A stretch of 64,000 nucleotides of DNA, taken from positions 62,001 to 126,000 of the forward strand of contig NC_054687.1 of NCBI RefSeq assembly GCF_011074885.1, in the 5' to 3' direction. This document shows positions 9,350 through 18,710 of the stretch, in pieces; position 1 is the stretch's first letter, and each line of letters opens with the position of its first letter. This DNA comes from Brettanomyces bruxellensis. Its lineage: Eukaryota; Ascomycota; Pichiomycetes; Pichiales; Pichiaceae. The notes below the pieces were generated by a model. It was not told where the DNA came from. It did not search any database and saw nothing but the letters and a program-made list of their open reading frames with translations. A program made the translations under genes and the position numbers.

Positions 9350-11335
9350 CTACGACAAACCCAACTTTCCCATCTTCTTGTCGTGGCCACTCTTCCTGTC
9401 GTGGTTTCCTCTTTTGGCCTTGTTCTTAGCCTTGTCGCGTTGTTTTTTCCGCAAGCTTGGACCGTTGGTGTTTCCGGTTTGGGAAGTCTTGTGGGGGTTG
9501 GCCTTAGTGTTATCTTCATTCTTCCCATTTCTTCTTTTATCATTTCTCCTTCCTCCATCGTTCCTTCCATTCTCTCCACCATCATTCCTTCCACTTCTTC
9601 TTTTATCATCCCTTTCATTCCTTCTGTTATCATCTCCCTCCTCCTCATTAGGCCTCCGGTATCGGGTCTTCTTCCTTCCACCCGAGTTCAACGACCCCCC
9701 AGCCTCAATCTGCCGCTGCTCAAGCATCCGGTACCTGTGTGGATTCCGCTCCAACATCCTTGCCCAGCCCTCAAGCTGCTCATCCACCCACCCAAGCTCC
9801 TTCTTCAACTCTCTCCGGTAGTTGGTGTGCCTCGAATGTGTGCTGAAAAGCTCCGGATCCTGCCTGTACACCTTGAACAACTTCATATCCAACGCCTGCT
9901 GCCTCTCTCTCTGCTCCTTACTCTTCGCATTCTTCCCACTGCCCCCCTCAGTCAGCTCCTGGCCAACATACGTATCATCCGGCTCGTCCTCGTCCGACTC
10001 ATACATCATCCTCAACACCTGCTGCAAGGACTTCTTCTTGATCTCCTCCCGGGTTTCCCTATCGGGCGAAAGTGCGTCCTCCAGCTTCTCCTTCTTGCCG
10101 AACCGGAACTGCGACGGAGCCGAGTCCCGGCTTGCCCGGAATGCCACCTCGTTCTTCGGCACAGCCTTGTACTCTTTAATGCCCTCAACTTGATCTGGCC
10201 TCTCCAACAACATGCCCACCGCCTTGCTTACGTCACCCCGGTTGTCCACGAGAACCGTCTTGATCTGCGCACTACTGAGCTGCGGAAACACCTCGGCAAC
10301 CTCGTCTATCCGGTCCTTCGGGAAGTACCTTTCCTCATCTGGCCGTGTGATGATGTTCTTTGCATCTTTCAGCTTTCTCTGCTTCAAATGCTCGAGCTCC
10401 CGCTCAAATCCCGGCTTCAAGTCCGCGAATTTCTTCGAGAGAACAACCTTCGAAAGGAGCGGATATCTGTCCACCATGTCCTTCACCCTGTGCACGTGCA
10501 AACCCTTGCTGATCAAAGCCGTGATGGACTCCGGCGACAATCCGGCAAGTGAGAGAACCATCAGCTGGCAGCACTGCTTGCTGTGGATGGAATTCCCGCC
10601 GTTGTATAGTTTCTCGACCAACTTGATCCACCGCTGGTCCACAAACTGCTCCGGGAACCCGTCCGCTACCTTTTGCTGCCTGTTATCCCTCCTCTGGTTG
10701 CCTCTGTGTGACCTGTTGCTGCTGCTTTTACCATTAGTGCTCATCTTATCGCCAAGAAGCAGGTACAAGATCTCAAGGTCGTGCGTGCCAAATTTCTTCT
10801 CGGCCACCTTGTTCACGAGGTGGTCCTGAATCCCACTTATGGGGGCCTGGCTGCCCGGTTTGCCCTCTCCACTTATCATCTTTCGAACTATCGCCATACT
10901 GATAAAACTCTGGTTAGTCGAGATGTTTTCCGCTGCAAGCTTCACATACACGCTGCAGAAATCCCACACAGAGGCGCCAGACAGCCCGAGTTCCGGCAAT
11001 CCGAATCCCTTGATAAACGAGAAGATGGTGAACTTGAGGATGCTCTGGTTTCGGACGATATCGGGGTTGATTGCACCAAGTGAAAAAATCTTGGATGATT
11101 CATCGCTGACCTCCGAAAGGTAGATCTTCATGAAGGATTCCAGCTGCTGCCTCGTCTTCAATGACAGTTCTAGCTTCTTGTTCTCCTGTAGTGAGCCCAC
11201 AAAACTCTGGAAAAGGGCAATGTACACTTCGAGCATGTGGTTCCAAATAAGCGGATCCTTGTCGATCATGCTGGATCTGAGCTTAAACGGGGGAAATGCC
11301 ACTATGGGCACCGATATTTCCGTGCTGGCACTCAT
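9350..11335 (-). CDS. CUE3: CUE-domain RQC-trigger factor Cue3/Rqt3 (ASCC2-like)
   Basis: The 661-aa product resembles Cue3, the yeast ASCC2 homologue and a subunit of the RQT complex (Slh1, Cue3, Rqt4) that splits collided, ubiquitinated ribosomes. The N-terminal about 330 residues are the helical ASCC2-type domain. A CUE ubiquitin-binding domain follows at about residues 340-385, with the VFPQ motif and a later ML (IDEVAEVFPQLSSAQIKTVL, then AVGMLLE). The C-terminal 200 residues are disordered, ending in a long Arg/Asn/Lys/Gly tail typical of RNA or ribosome contact. It diverges from ALG7 over 378 bp. The length is close to the 624 aa of S. cerevisiae Cue3. Confidence 0.9.
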   Translation of the reverse strand: MSASTEISVPIVAFPPFKLRSSMIDKDPLIWNHMLEVYIALFQSFVGSLQENKKLELSLKTRQQLESFMKIYLSEVSDESSKIFSLGAINPDIVRNQSILKFTIFSFIKGFGLPELGLSGASVWDFCSVYVKLAAENISTNQSFISMAIVRKMISGEGKPGSQAPISGIQDHLVNKVAEKKFGTHDLEILYLLLGDKMSTNGKSSSNRSHRGNQRRDNRQQKVADGFPEQFVDQRWIKLVEKLYNGGNSIHSKQCCQLMVLSLAGLSPESITALISKGLHVHRVKDMVDRYPLLSKVVLSKKFADLKPGFERELEHLKQRKLKDAKNIITRPDEERYFPKDRIDEVAEVFPQLSSAQIKTVLVDNRGDVSKAVGMLLERPDQVEGIKEYKAVPKNEVAFRASRDSAPSQFRFGKKEKLEDALSPDRETREEIKKKSLQQVLRMMYESDEDEPDDTYVGQELTEGGSGKNAKSKEQRERQQALDMKLFKVYRQDPELFSTHSRHTNYRRELKKELGWVDEQLEGWARMLERNPHRYRMLEQRQIEAGGSLNSGGRKKTRYRRPNEEEGDDNRRNERDDKRRSGRNDGGENGRNDGGRRNDKRRNGKNEDNTKANPHKTSQTGNTNGPSLRKKQRDKAKNKAKRGNHDRKSGHDKKMGKLGLS

Positions 11336-11713
11336 TGGTTGGGAACGAGTATCTGTCTGAAGCGTAAATATGCCGGTTGTGCAACTTTTAGTAGGCTATT
11401 TGCACTTCTTGCTCCTTATCGCAGTATACTATCCTCTTGAAGTGAAGCCGGAGAATGCCTGAGTGCGGAAATTATCGCGAACTGAAGTGAGAAAGAAAGA
11501 AAAAAAAAAGAGTTGAAATATTAAATAAATCCAAAAATAATGTCTTGAAAAACTAATATGATGCGTAACACAAGAATTGGAAACGCGCATCGCTGTCTCC
11601 AAGGCGTATAAGGAAATAAATACACATCCAGTTTTCACCCAGTTTTCACTCACCACACCCTCAAATTGCCCAGAAATTTCGTCTTCCGAAATATCGTGAA
11701 GTACATATTTGCA
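11336..11713. promoter_or_regulatory. Divergent CUE3/ALG7 promoter region
   Basis: A 378-bp shared upstream region with an A-rich segment around 11495-11535. I see no gene in it. Confidence 0.5.
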
Positions 11714-13066
11714 ATGGCACTTTCTACTGTATCGGCGCTCGCGTTCTCGGTGTTCTTGGTTGTCCACAATGACCGATTCCAGCCGTTTGAGGCAGCTGTC
11801 GGCTTTGCAGTTTTTGGATACTTCTTCACGTGTATGTTGATCCCACGACTGGTCCCCATGTTTGTCAAAAGAGGCCTTTTTGGGAAGGACATGTCGAAAG
11901 TGGGGAAGCCGGTGACTCCGGAGACAATTGGCGTGATTCCAGCAGTGTGTTATCTGTTTCTCATGATTCTCTTCATACCGTTCATGTACGTCCGCTACTA
12001 CTACAACCAATCAGACAACTCGGTGGCCCTTTCGGAACCGGCAAGCCTCTTCCCGAATGGGAAGCTTTCGTCGTTCCTAAGCGGGATGCTCTGCCTTGAA
12101 TCGATGATTCTTTTGGGCATGATGGATGATCTTTTCGACATTCGCTGGAGACACAAGTTCTTCCTCCCGGCAATTGCTGCAATCCCTCTTCTTGTGATCT
12201 ACTATGTTGATTTTGGCGTCACGTCCGTCCTCATCCCAAACTTCATCCGCAATTCGTTCCACATTGCTGGCACAGCCGTCGATCTCGGCATTTTTTACTA
12301 CCTGTACATGGGTGCAGTTGCCATATTCTGCCCGAACTCCGTCAACATTCTCGCCGGAATTAACGGCCTAGAGGTCGGCCAGACCGTTGTTATTGCCGCT
12401 CTCCTCATCCTCAACGACCTGACTTACCTATTTATGGGAGATATCGCCTCTGCTGCCTACTCCGTGCATCTTTACTCCTGCTCAATGCTCATTCCTTTCA
12501 TGGGAGTCGCACTGGCACTCCTCCGGTTCAACTGGTACCCGGCCCGGGTCTTTGTGGGTGACACCTGGTGCTACTTCTCGGGCATGGTGTTTGCCGTGGT
12601 TGGAATCTCGGGCCACTTTGCAAAGACCTTGATGCTTTTCTTCGTTCCTCAAATTTTCAACTTTATCTACTCGGCCCCGCAGCTTTTTGGCCTTGTGCCG
12701 TGTCCCAGGCACAGACTCCCGCACTTCAATGCCAAGGACGGTCTCATGTACAACTCGTGGACCGAGTACACAGTGGAAACCCCTGTGAAGCCCGTTATGG
12801 CTGCAGTTTTCCCCATTCTGGAGAGATTGAAGCTCATCCGGCTTGTCCGCAACCCGCAGGGCCGGATTGCCAAGTCTTCTAACATGACTCTCATCAATCT
12901 AGTGATCATTTGGTTCGGACCAAAGCGTGAAGATGTGCTCTGCGAGATTATCCTACTTCTGCAGTTTCTGGTCGGCTTCGTGATGCTCGCACTGCGCCAC
13001 ACCGTCATCCCGATCCTATTCGGCTTCGACAACTCCTGGAACATGCTACAGAGGTTCTACATGTGA
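11714..13066 (+). CDS. ALG7: UDP-GlcNAc:dolichyl-phosphate GlcNAc-1-P transferase Alg7
   Basis: This 450-aa polytopic ER membrane enzyme performs the first step of lipid-linked oligosaccharide synthesis, moving GlcNAc-1-phosphate from UDP-GlcNAc to dolichyl phosphate; it is the target of tunicamycin. The sequence shows about ten hydrophobic segments and the family strings LLGMMDDLFDIRWRHKFFLP, NSVNILAGINGLEVGQ (loop with catalytic Asn/Asp residues) and NWYPARVFVGDTWCYFSGM. I chose the ATG at 11714, since the open frame upstream begins only with a TTG. The length matches S. cerevisiae Alg7 (448 aa). It converges with the HD-domain gene (101-bp spacer), the same neighbour as in S. cerevisiae (YBR243C/YBR242W). 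Confidence 0.96.
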   Translation: MALSTVSALAFSVFLVVHNDRFQPFEAAVGFAVFGYFFTCMLIPRLVPMFVKRGLFGKDMSKVGKPVTPETIGVIPAVCYLFLMILFIPFMYVRYYYNQSDNSVALSEPASLFPNGKLSSFLSGMLCLESMILLGMMDDLFDIRWRHKFFLPAIAAIPLLVIYYVDFGVTSVLIPNFIRNSFHIAGTAVDLGIFYYLYMGAVAIFCPNSVNILAGINGLEVGQTVVIAALLILNDLTYLFMGDIASAAYSVHLYSCSMLIPFMGVALALLRFNWYPARVFVGDTWCYFSGMVFAVVGISGHFAKTLMLFFVPQIFNFIYSAPQLFGLVPCPRHRLPHFNAKDGLMYNSWTEYTVETPVKPVMAAVFPILERLKLIRLVRNPQGRIAKSSNMTLINLVIIWFGPKREDVLCEIILLLQFLVGFVMLALRHTVIPILFGFDNSWNMLQRFYM

Positions 13067-13167
13067 ACGGATGTGCTGCTTCGAGGGGGTATTATTTGGC
13101 ACTCTATAGACTAATGAGACACGATATTAAAGTACAATGTTACAATATCTTACAACGCGCACCCGGC

Positions 13168-13839
13168 TCAGTTCTGCAAGGCCCAGAATGCCGCCCGCTC
13201 CTGCATGAGTCTTTCAGCCAACCTCTTCATCTCCGGGTTCTTGATCACAGCCTGGCACGAGTAGAATTCGTCCAAATGGATGTTGTGGAGTCGCTCATAC
13301 TCAAACGTCTGGAGCAGAAGCTCGTACTTGTCGATGTCCTTGACGATAGTGCCCTCGAAAGTTCTCTGGTACTCGTAGTCAAGCCACAAGTCGACAAGTT
13401 CTTTGGAAAAAGCGGGATTATAGGGCTCGATAACACCGGCCAGGTACTTCACAGTGCTGTATTCCCTCTCGTGCTTCTCTGGCTTGCCAACCTGTGGATC
13501 GTTTGGCACAATATCGCCGACCAAGCTTTCCGCAATGTCGTGAACCAATGCGATTTTCGTGCATTGGGCCAAATCCGGGTACTTTCCATCTTTCTGGAAC
13601 CGGTCCTTGTTCAACGACATCGCAATTAGCGACATCCTGTACATATGATCGCCAATAGACTCTGGATCGGGCACTTTCATGTCTAGCCATCCCGTTCTCT
13701 TCTGCTCTTTGAGAAGAGAGACCATATGGTAGAATGCAGTGATGCAGTTATAGTTTTGGGGATCGCTATTTTCCTTTTTGAGGAGATCCGTGATCTTCTT
13801 CGGAACGTGATCCTCTGGCTTCCACTGTGATGATGTCAT
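13168..13839 (-). CDS. YGK1: HD-domain 5'-deoxynucleotidase (HDDC2/YfbR type)
   Basis: The 223-aa product is an HD-domain phosphohydrolase of the HDDC2 family, matching the S. cerevisiae pair YGL101W/YBR242W, which remove phosphate from deoxynucleoside 5'-monophosphates. The metal-binding pattern is complete: His65 (GDHMYRM), His100-Asp101 (ALVHDIAESLVGD) and a downstream Asp in VKDIDKYELL. Length is typical. It sits between ALG7 and RPL28, which are YBR243C and YGL103W in S. cerevisiae, so one gene here corresponds to both duplicated yeast copies. Its upstream region is an 822-bp spacer with a tandem repeat. Confidence 0.9.
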   Translation of the reverse strand: MTSSQWKPEDHVPKKITDLLKKENSDPQNYNCITAFYHMVSLLKEQKRTGWLDMKVPDPESIGDHMYRMSLIAMSLNKDRFQKDGKYPDLAQCTKIALVHDIAESLVGDIVPNDPQVGKPEKHEREYSTVKYLAGVIEPYNPAFSKELVDLWLDYEYQRTFEGTIVKDIDKYELLLQTFEYERLHNIHLDEFYSCQAVIKNPEMKRLAERLMQERAAFWALQN

Positions 13840-14661
13840 TTTTCTAGCGTGCTTGTTTATTCTAATGAATGCTTCCTGTACTTTTGCCTTACCGCTTGGT
13901 ATGATTTGTTCTCAATGAAGTGGGAGTTATGCAAGTGAAAGTGTATGAACGTAAAACTTATGGTATGACTAATGTTCACTGGATGGGGTTTGAAGTCGGC
14001 TTGTGTCCCAGACTATATACAAAAAAAAATAGAATACTCAAGTCTTATTTATATCCCGAAGTCAGACCAGACACGATAATTGTAAACAGTAAACAAGCGA
14101 GGACAATAGCCTGAAAATCTTTTCTCCTTTTTATTTTTTTGTTAGATCCGTCAAAATAATGAGAATATGAAATAATGAAATGATGAAATAATCGAATAAT
14201 CGAATGAAATAAATTCAAATAATCATATCATCAAATGAAAGGAGGAGTAAAATAGACCGGTCGTCCGGTCGCAATTATTCCTTTCCAATATTCCTCTTCT
14301 GACTTATTTCCTTCCAATGTTGTCTCTGACTTATTTCTTTTCAATGTTCCTTCTGACTTATTTCTTTCCAATGTTCATCTTCTCACATTCCCTTCAGTAT
14401 AACTTCTTCCCATTTTCATCCCCATTATTCCCATATCAATGATAAGAGATTTAGTCCACCCCAAATTTACTCGGCACCCTCCGTACACCCACCCGGTATT
14501 TCAAACCCCGAAGCATCACCCAATAAAACGAGTTGTACATTCAATCATTCCTATCCACAACTACAATCCATGCTACGCCTGTAAACAGTTTCTTTAGACT
14601 AATATCAATTAAGTGGTTGAAGACCATATAGTAAAAACACATCATCAAACTTTATATGAAT
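13840..14661. other. Intergenic spacer between YGK1 start and RPL28 end
   Basis: 822 bp with no credible gene; a 64-codon ORF at 13920-14114 has no recognisable product. It contains AT-rich simple sequence at about 14155-14240 and the ~28-bp repeat at 14279-14392. Confidence 0.6.
14279..14392 (+). repeat. Tandem repeat, ~28-bp unit, about 3.5-4 copies
   Basis: The segment CTGACTTATTTC followed by TTTCCAATGTT recurs three to four times with small changes (positions near 14300, 14327, 14353). It lies about 270 bp downstream of the RPL28 stop codon. Confidence 0.7.
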
Positions 14662-15524
14662 TTAAGCAACAAGCTCAACAACACCGCCGACAGCTCTGAT
14701 CTTCTCCTCAGCCAACTTTGAGACAAATCTGGCCTTAACGATAACTGGAACATTAGGAAGTCTTCCCTTACCCAAGACCTTACCGTAACCGTGAGCCAAA
14801 GTGTCAATAACGACAGCAGAGTCCTTAGTGGACTGAGCCAACTTCTCGTCCTTGTTGTCAACCAAAGACCATAGCTTTTCTAAATTGATAACTGGCTTCC
14901 AGAATGGGTTCTTTTGCTTGTGGAAGAATCTCATACCAACTTTACCGAAGTAACCTGGATGGTACTTATCCATGGCAATTCTGTGGTGATGCTGACCACC
15001 GGCCATACCACGTCCACCTGGGTGCTTTCTGTGCTTTCCGATACGACCGTAACCGGCTATAATAAATAATGAATGCTGTTAGTAACTGTGCTTCCTCAAT
15101 ATCTTATATTACCAATCTGTGTATTGAAACTCGCTGAACCACAATCTCTGTAATCAAGGCAATGCTAAAGCCACTCTCTCCAAATATACATGCTCCCATG
15201 GCCTTTTGTTGTTGCCTTTTCTCTCCCTGAAACTTTTTCGCTATACTGATCCTACTCTTCATAATACGAGAATACTCTTCCCTCAAACTCCAAATCACAA
15301 GTAAACAATCCACCACTAGTGACTCACAACCCTCTGTCTGTAAGCATTGTAAAAAAAAAACTCCTTCAAACCTGTTTCTCCATTTCATTAATATCATCTT
15401 ATTGCCCTAATGCCATCCGCAATACAACAAATTGTCAAAGTTCAAGCTCATCAAGTACTACCAATTCCTACTTACCTGTAACGTTTCCCCTGTGCTTTCT
15501 AGTTTGACGTAATCTGGTAGGCAT
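14662..15524 (-). CDS. RPL28: 60S ribosomal protein uL15 (Rpl28/L27a), two exons
   Basis: Exon 1 is 15476-15524 (49 nt) and exon 2 is 14662-15056, giving 147 aa after splicing. Exon 1 encodes [16 protein letters not shown]; the next codon is split G|CC and exon 2 continues [20 protein letters not shown], the hallmark of uL15. The C-terminus ([20 protein letters not shown]) is also typical. The intron splits the gene at the same place as in S. cerevisiae RPL28 (YGL103W). uL15 is an essential large-subunit protein. Expression is presumably very high, and codon choice in exon 2 is correspondingly biased. Its promoter lies in the 564-bp spacer to the VPS73-like gene. Confidence 0.97.
15057..15475 (-). 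other. RPL28 intron (419 nt)
   Basis: The donor is GTAAGT (reading down from 15475) and the acceptor is TATAG at 15057. A perfect TACTAAC branch point lies at 15078-15084, only about 20 nt from the acceptor. I looked for C/D snoRNA boxes: one TGATGA is present, but there is no CTGA D box, so I see no intronic snoRNA. Confidence 0.93.
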
Positions 15525-16088
15525 TGTTATGTGAAAACCTGGTTGTCCAACGTATATAAATCAAAGATACACACGTATGTAAATGTGAAGGTTGTTCTTG
15601 AGCTAGCTTAAATCTTTTTGCTCGCTATTCTTTTAGGTCTACAAAAAAAAATTTAGATACTTTTTTTTTCACCTGGGGTTTGTAAAATTTTCGGCCCTCA
15701 AAAAAGTCAGCCACATAGTAGGACACGTCTTACCGCGGACAGCATGGATCTTTTTTATTAAGCAAAGCACACCTCACACCACTATCTTAATGCACAAAGT
15801 ATTTTTTTTGCCAAATCCAGGGAGGCCAGCTTTTTGAAAAGCCCTCTATTTAGTCACGTGATTTGATGCTATCTCTTGAGAGCTCATATTAATTAAGAAG
15901 TAGGTATGTAGATGATTACATTACTTATAGAGTTCTCAATACTGTGAATACAGCATATATTTCAGCGTAGCATATATTCCTAGTGAGCATATATTCTTGG
16001 TTGGCATATTAGTGAACCTATTTCTTAAATAAAGTCATGGTTTCCGTCGTAATCAAAATAGCAAAGGGTCAGAAGCAATTGTAAATGC
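15525..16088. promoter_or_regulatory. RPL28 promoter and VPS73-like 3' flank
   Basis: 564 bp. T-rich tracts lie 120-150 bp upstream of the RPL28 start. A palindromic TCACGTGA (Cbf1/E-box type core CACGTG) lies at 15854-15861, about 330 bp upstream of the RPL28 ATG. Cbf1-type sites are known in ribosomal-protein promoters of several yeasts; the assignment to RPL28 is inference. Confidence 0.45.
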
Positions 16089-17525
16089 CTAATCCGCTCT
16101 CTGAGCTCCAGACCAAACTTCATAGTAATTGTCCTTTCCCTTGGTTTCAGGAATAAAGTTCAATGTGAAGCCGCCAAATAAAATGCACACAACGGCAAAA
16201 ATAAGATAAGTATAACCGCCTATCCACCGATTAAGCACAGGAAATAGTGATCCAATGATAAAGACACTAACCCAATTGCAGTCAGTGGCCCAGCTTTGAG
16301 CAATATCCTTGACTTCTGGCTGTGAAACCTCGCTCACTATAAGAAATGGTATCGGGCCGCAACCAATGGCAAACGAGCCCACATATGTGAAAATACTCAA
16401 AAGAGTGGCAGTGGAATCTCCATGCAAGATTCCAAAGCTTAGTCCTAATAGTGAAAAGGTCATGAGCGACAATGATAAAAGTAGCATTGGCTTCCGTCCG
16501 GCCTTATCTATAAATGTGGATGCCACGGAAGTTATCACGACGTTCAAAACACTAATGAGGCAGTTGAGAGTTACACTCCACTCGGGAAAGGAATCCTTTA
16601 AAATCCTCACCCCGTAGAAAATCACACTGTTAATACCCGCAAACTGCTGCCCAATCATGGTGAGCGTGGCAATAAGGCGTGAGTTTCTGTATGAGGATTG
16701 TGTGAGGTACGTGGCCAAACTTATCCTTTGCTTACTGCCAGTTTCAGAAGTCCGATCCTCTGAATGAACACGTTCTTTCTCCCAGGACTCAATTTCACGC
16801 TCACAGGTCCTTGTATCGCAGTCCCGCAAACGGCACAACCCGGCAAGGGCCGCCACTTTGTCGTGGGCAGTCATTGAGAGCCATTTTGGTGATTCTTCAA
16901 GCATAAATGCAGAGAGTACTAGTGCAAGGAGTCCGTTTAAAACACCAACCCACAAAAGTAACCTCCAATTCTGCTCGTCCGACCAGCGGAGAGCAAGAAG
17001 CTGTGTTGCTAGAATTCCGATGTTGACGCTGACCTGTGTCATGCTGCCTAAAAGTCCCCTTATAGCCACTGGAGAGACCTCATTTGCATATAGTGGGACG
17101 AAAACTATTGCAAATCCGCCACCAACGCCCGAGAAAAAACGCCCTGCAAGCATTGTCGTGTAGCTGTAAGCGGCTGCCTCAATAAAGGACCCCAAAATGT
17201 AGAATATCGAGGTGGTTATGAAGCCAACTCTGAGACCATACGAGACACTAATCTCGCTTGCAAAAGAGGATGAAATTAGACCCCCAATCGAGAAGATCGA
17301 CGTGATCAGACCAATCTGCGAGTCACTTAGCAGCAAATCCTGCTTGATGAGATGCTCTGGTGCGTTCAATTCGGACATGTGGTAACCATATTGGATGGAA
17401 CTGAGACATGCAATGAAAACAGACGTTATTAGAGCAGTTGACCAATAGGAGGGGTATTCCTGCAACTCCGGGATTGTAGGCATAAGCGGAGATCTTGAGT
17501 GTGTTGATTCTGTCTCTATAGTCAT
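16089..17525 (-). CDS. VPS73: Sugar-porter MFS transporter, VPS73/YBR241C type
   Basis: The 478-aa product is a 12-helix major facilitator of the sugar porter family. Visible signatures are the loop 2-3 region, GRFFSGVGGGFAIVFVPLYA after helix 4, PESPKWL-like EESPKWLSM before the central loop, QQFAGINSVIFYG in helix 7, DKAGRKPMLL, and a C-terminal PETKGKDNYYEV. It most resembles the short-tailed VPS73/YBR241C group, which in S. cerevisiae affect vacuolar protein sorting and whose substrate is not established. S. cerevisiae keeps both copies (YGL104C beside RPL28; YBR241C beside YBR242W); here a single gene has both sets of neighbours. Confidence 0.88.
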   Translation of the reverse strand: MTIETESTHSRSPLMPTIPELQEYPSYWSTALITSVFIACLSSIQYGYHMSELNAPEHLIKQDLLLSDSQIGLITSIFSIGGLISSSFASEISVSYGLRVGFITTSIFYILGSFIEAAAYSYTTMLAGRFFSGVGGGFAIVFVPLYANEVSPVAIRGLLGSMTQVSVNIGILATQLLALRWSDEQNWRLLLWVGVLNGLLALVLSAFMLEESPKWLSMTAHDKVAALAGLCRLRDCDTRTCEREIESWEKERVHSEDRTSETGSKQRISLATYLTQSSYRNSRLIATLTMIGQQFAGINSVIFYGVRILKDSFPEWSVTLNCLISVLNVVITSVASTFIDKAGRKPMLLLSLSLMTFSLLGLSFGILHGDSTATLLSIFTYVGSFAIGCGPIPFLIVSEVSQPEVKDIAQSWATDCNWVSVFIIGSLFPVLNRWIGGYTYLIFAVVCILFGGFTLNFIPETKGKDNYYEVWSGAQRAD

Positions 17526-17867
17526 TTTCTATGCCTGCCAGAATGTAAATTTGTGCAGGAATTAGCTGTAAATGTTGGAATACTGGGTAGTGAGAGACGT
17601 GGCTGAAAATAATGTGGGGAAATGGAGACGCGATAAAATAGAATAAAAAGAGGGAAATTGGAATTAAATTTAATAGATTGTGTTTGAAGCGAGTAAAAAA
17701 AAAAGTGAGAAAAAAAAAGTAGAAAGCTCGAGTGTTGTTGAATTTATCAGCAGTCCGAATGCCCCTTCACATACTAAATAAACCGCAATTGAGCTCCGAA
17801 TTGTTTGCATTTCTTATCTGCGTTCGTCTGCGGGCAAGTCTAGACCTGCAATCGAGTTCTTTTAGCG
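17526..17867. promoter_or_regulatory. Divergent VPS73-like / Tim17-family promoter region
   Basis: 342 bp, AT-rich, with A-rich runs near 17695-17720; no gene seen. Confidence 0.45.
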
Positions 17868-18545
17868 ATGGTGAGCAGTTTGGACCCGAGAAATTTAAAT
17901 AACAGTCGCATTAATGAAGAATCACGGCAAGATCAGCTGGAAGAGCTGAAAGATGACGTGGAATCGCTGAAAATGGAAAGTTTGAACGAGCGGCTAGGCC
18001 TCCCGCCGGCTTTCCGAGTGTTCTCATTGGCCTTTACGGCAGCCATAGTTGGTTCCTTGGGAGGAATGATGCATGGATGGAAAACTTCATCTTTGCGGTA
18101 TCTAGCATCAAACTCACACAGGCTGCCCACAACTTACAATGGGTGGTTCTTTTACCACAAGCGGAAGATGTACTACTGCCTAAAGCAGGGAATGATAGTG
18201 GGATTCAAGACTGGGGCGAAACTGGGTGGATTTGTTGGCTGTATCTTTGCTGTAGAGGCAGGCTTTGACAAGCTTCGCGGAGTTAAGGACTTTTGCAACA
18301 CAATGATGGCTGTTTGCATACCTGGGGTTGCCTACTCTTGGTGGCACAGGATGCCCCGTGTCCAGGCAAACGACTTTATACGGAAAGGGGGCCGGATTGG
18401 GATTGGCTTTGGGCTACTTGAGGACCTTTTTCAGTATATTAGAGGTGCCGATGTGTGGTACTTGCGTCGGCTTTTCGGCATTCAGCCCAGAAGTTTGACC
18501 GAGAGAATAAGAGACCGCATTCGCTCCGATAAGAACAAGCTGTGA
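17868..18545 (+). CDS. Tim17/Tim22/Tim23-family membrane protein
   Basis: The 225-aa product has an N-terminal charged helix (residues about 15-40) and then four hydrophobic segments rich in Gly/Ala: FTAAIVGSLGGMMHGWKT, MIVGFKTGAKLGGFVGCIFA, a segment around MMAVCIPGVAYSW, and IGIGFGLLEDLFQYIR. The Gly-rich helix packing (GxxxG) is that of the Tim17 superfamily, which includes mitochondrial translocase subunits, peroxisomal Pmp24 and the complex I assembly factor TIMMDC1. It is not TIM17, TIM22 or TIM23 itself by sequence. A role in mitochondrial inner-membrane assembly is an inference. It converges with DOM34 (165-bp spacer). Confidence 0.7.
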   Translation: MVSSLDPRNLNNSRINEESRQDQLEELKDDVESLKMESLNERLGLPPAFRVFSLAFTAAIVGSLGGMMHGWKTSSLRYLASNSHRLPTTYNGWFFYHKRKMYYCLKQGMIVGFKTGAKLGGFVGCIFAVEAGFDKLRGVKDFCNTMMAVCIPGVAYSWWHRMPRVQANDFIRKGGRIGIGFGLLEDLFQYIRGADVWYLRRLFGIQPRSLTERIRDRIRSDKNKL

Positions 18546-18710
18546 CCCCTTTCTTTTTCGCCTGGATTATCTTTGCTTAGCGTTACATCCGTACACACTG
18601 TATATAGCCACTCTATTTATTCTTCGTTTATTGTTCGTACATCTATCTCGTGTAGTCCATTATCCCACAGAAGCACTGCCTCGCCTCCTCTCTTTTGCTT
18701 TGTGCCCTTT

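Noticed and set aside
13920..14114. 64-aa plus-strand ORF
   Set aside because: Unrecognised composition and no conserved motif; lies in a repeat-rich spacer.
15057..15475. Intronic C/D snoRNA in RPL28
   Set aside because: A TGATGA-like box is present, but there is no CTGA D box and no visible terminal stem.
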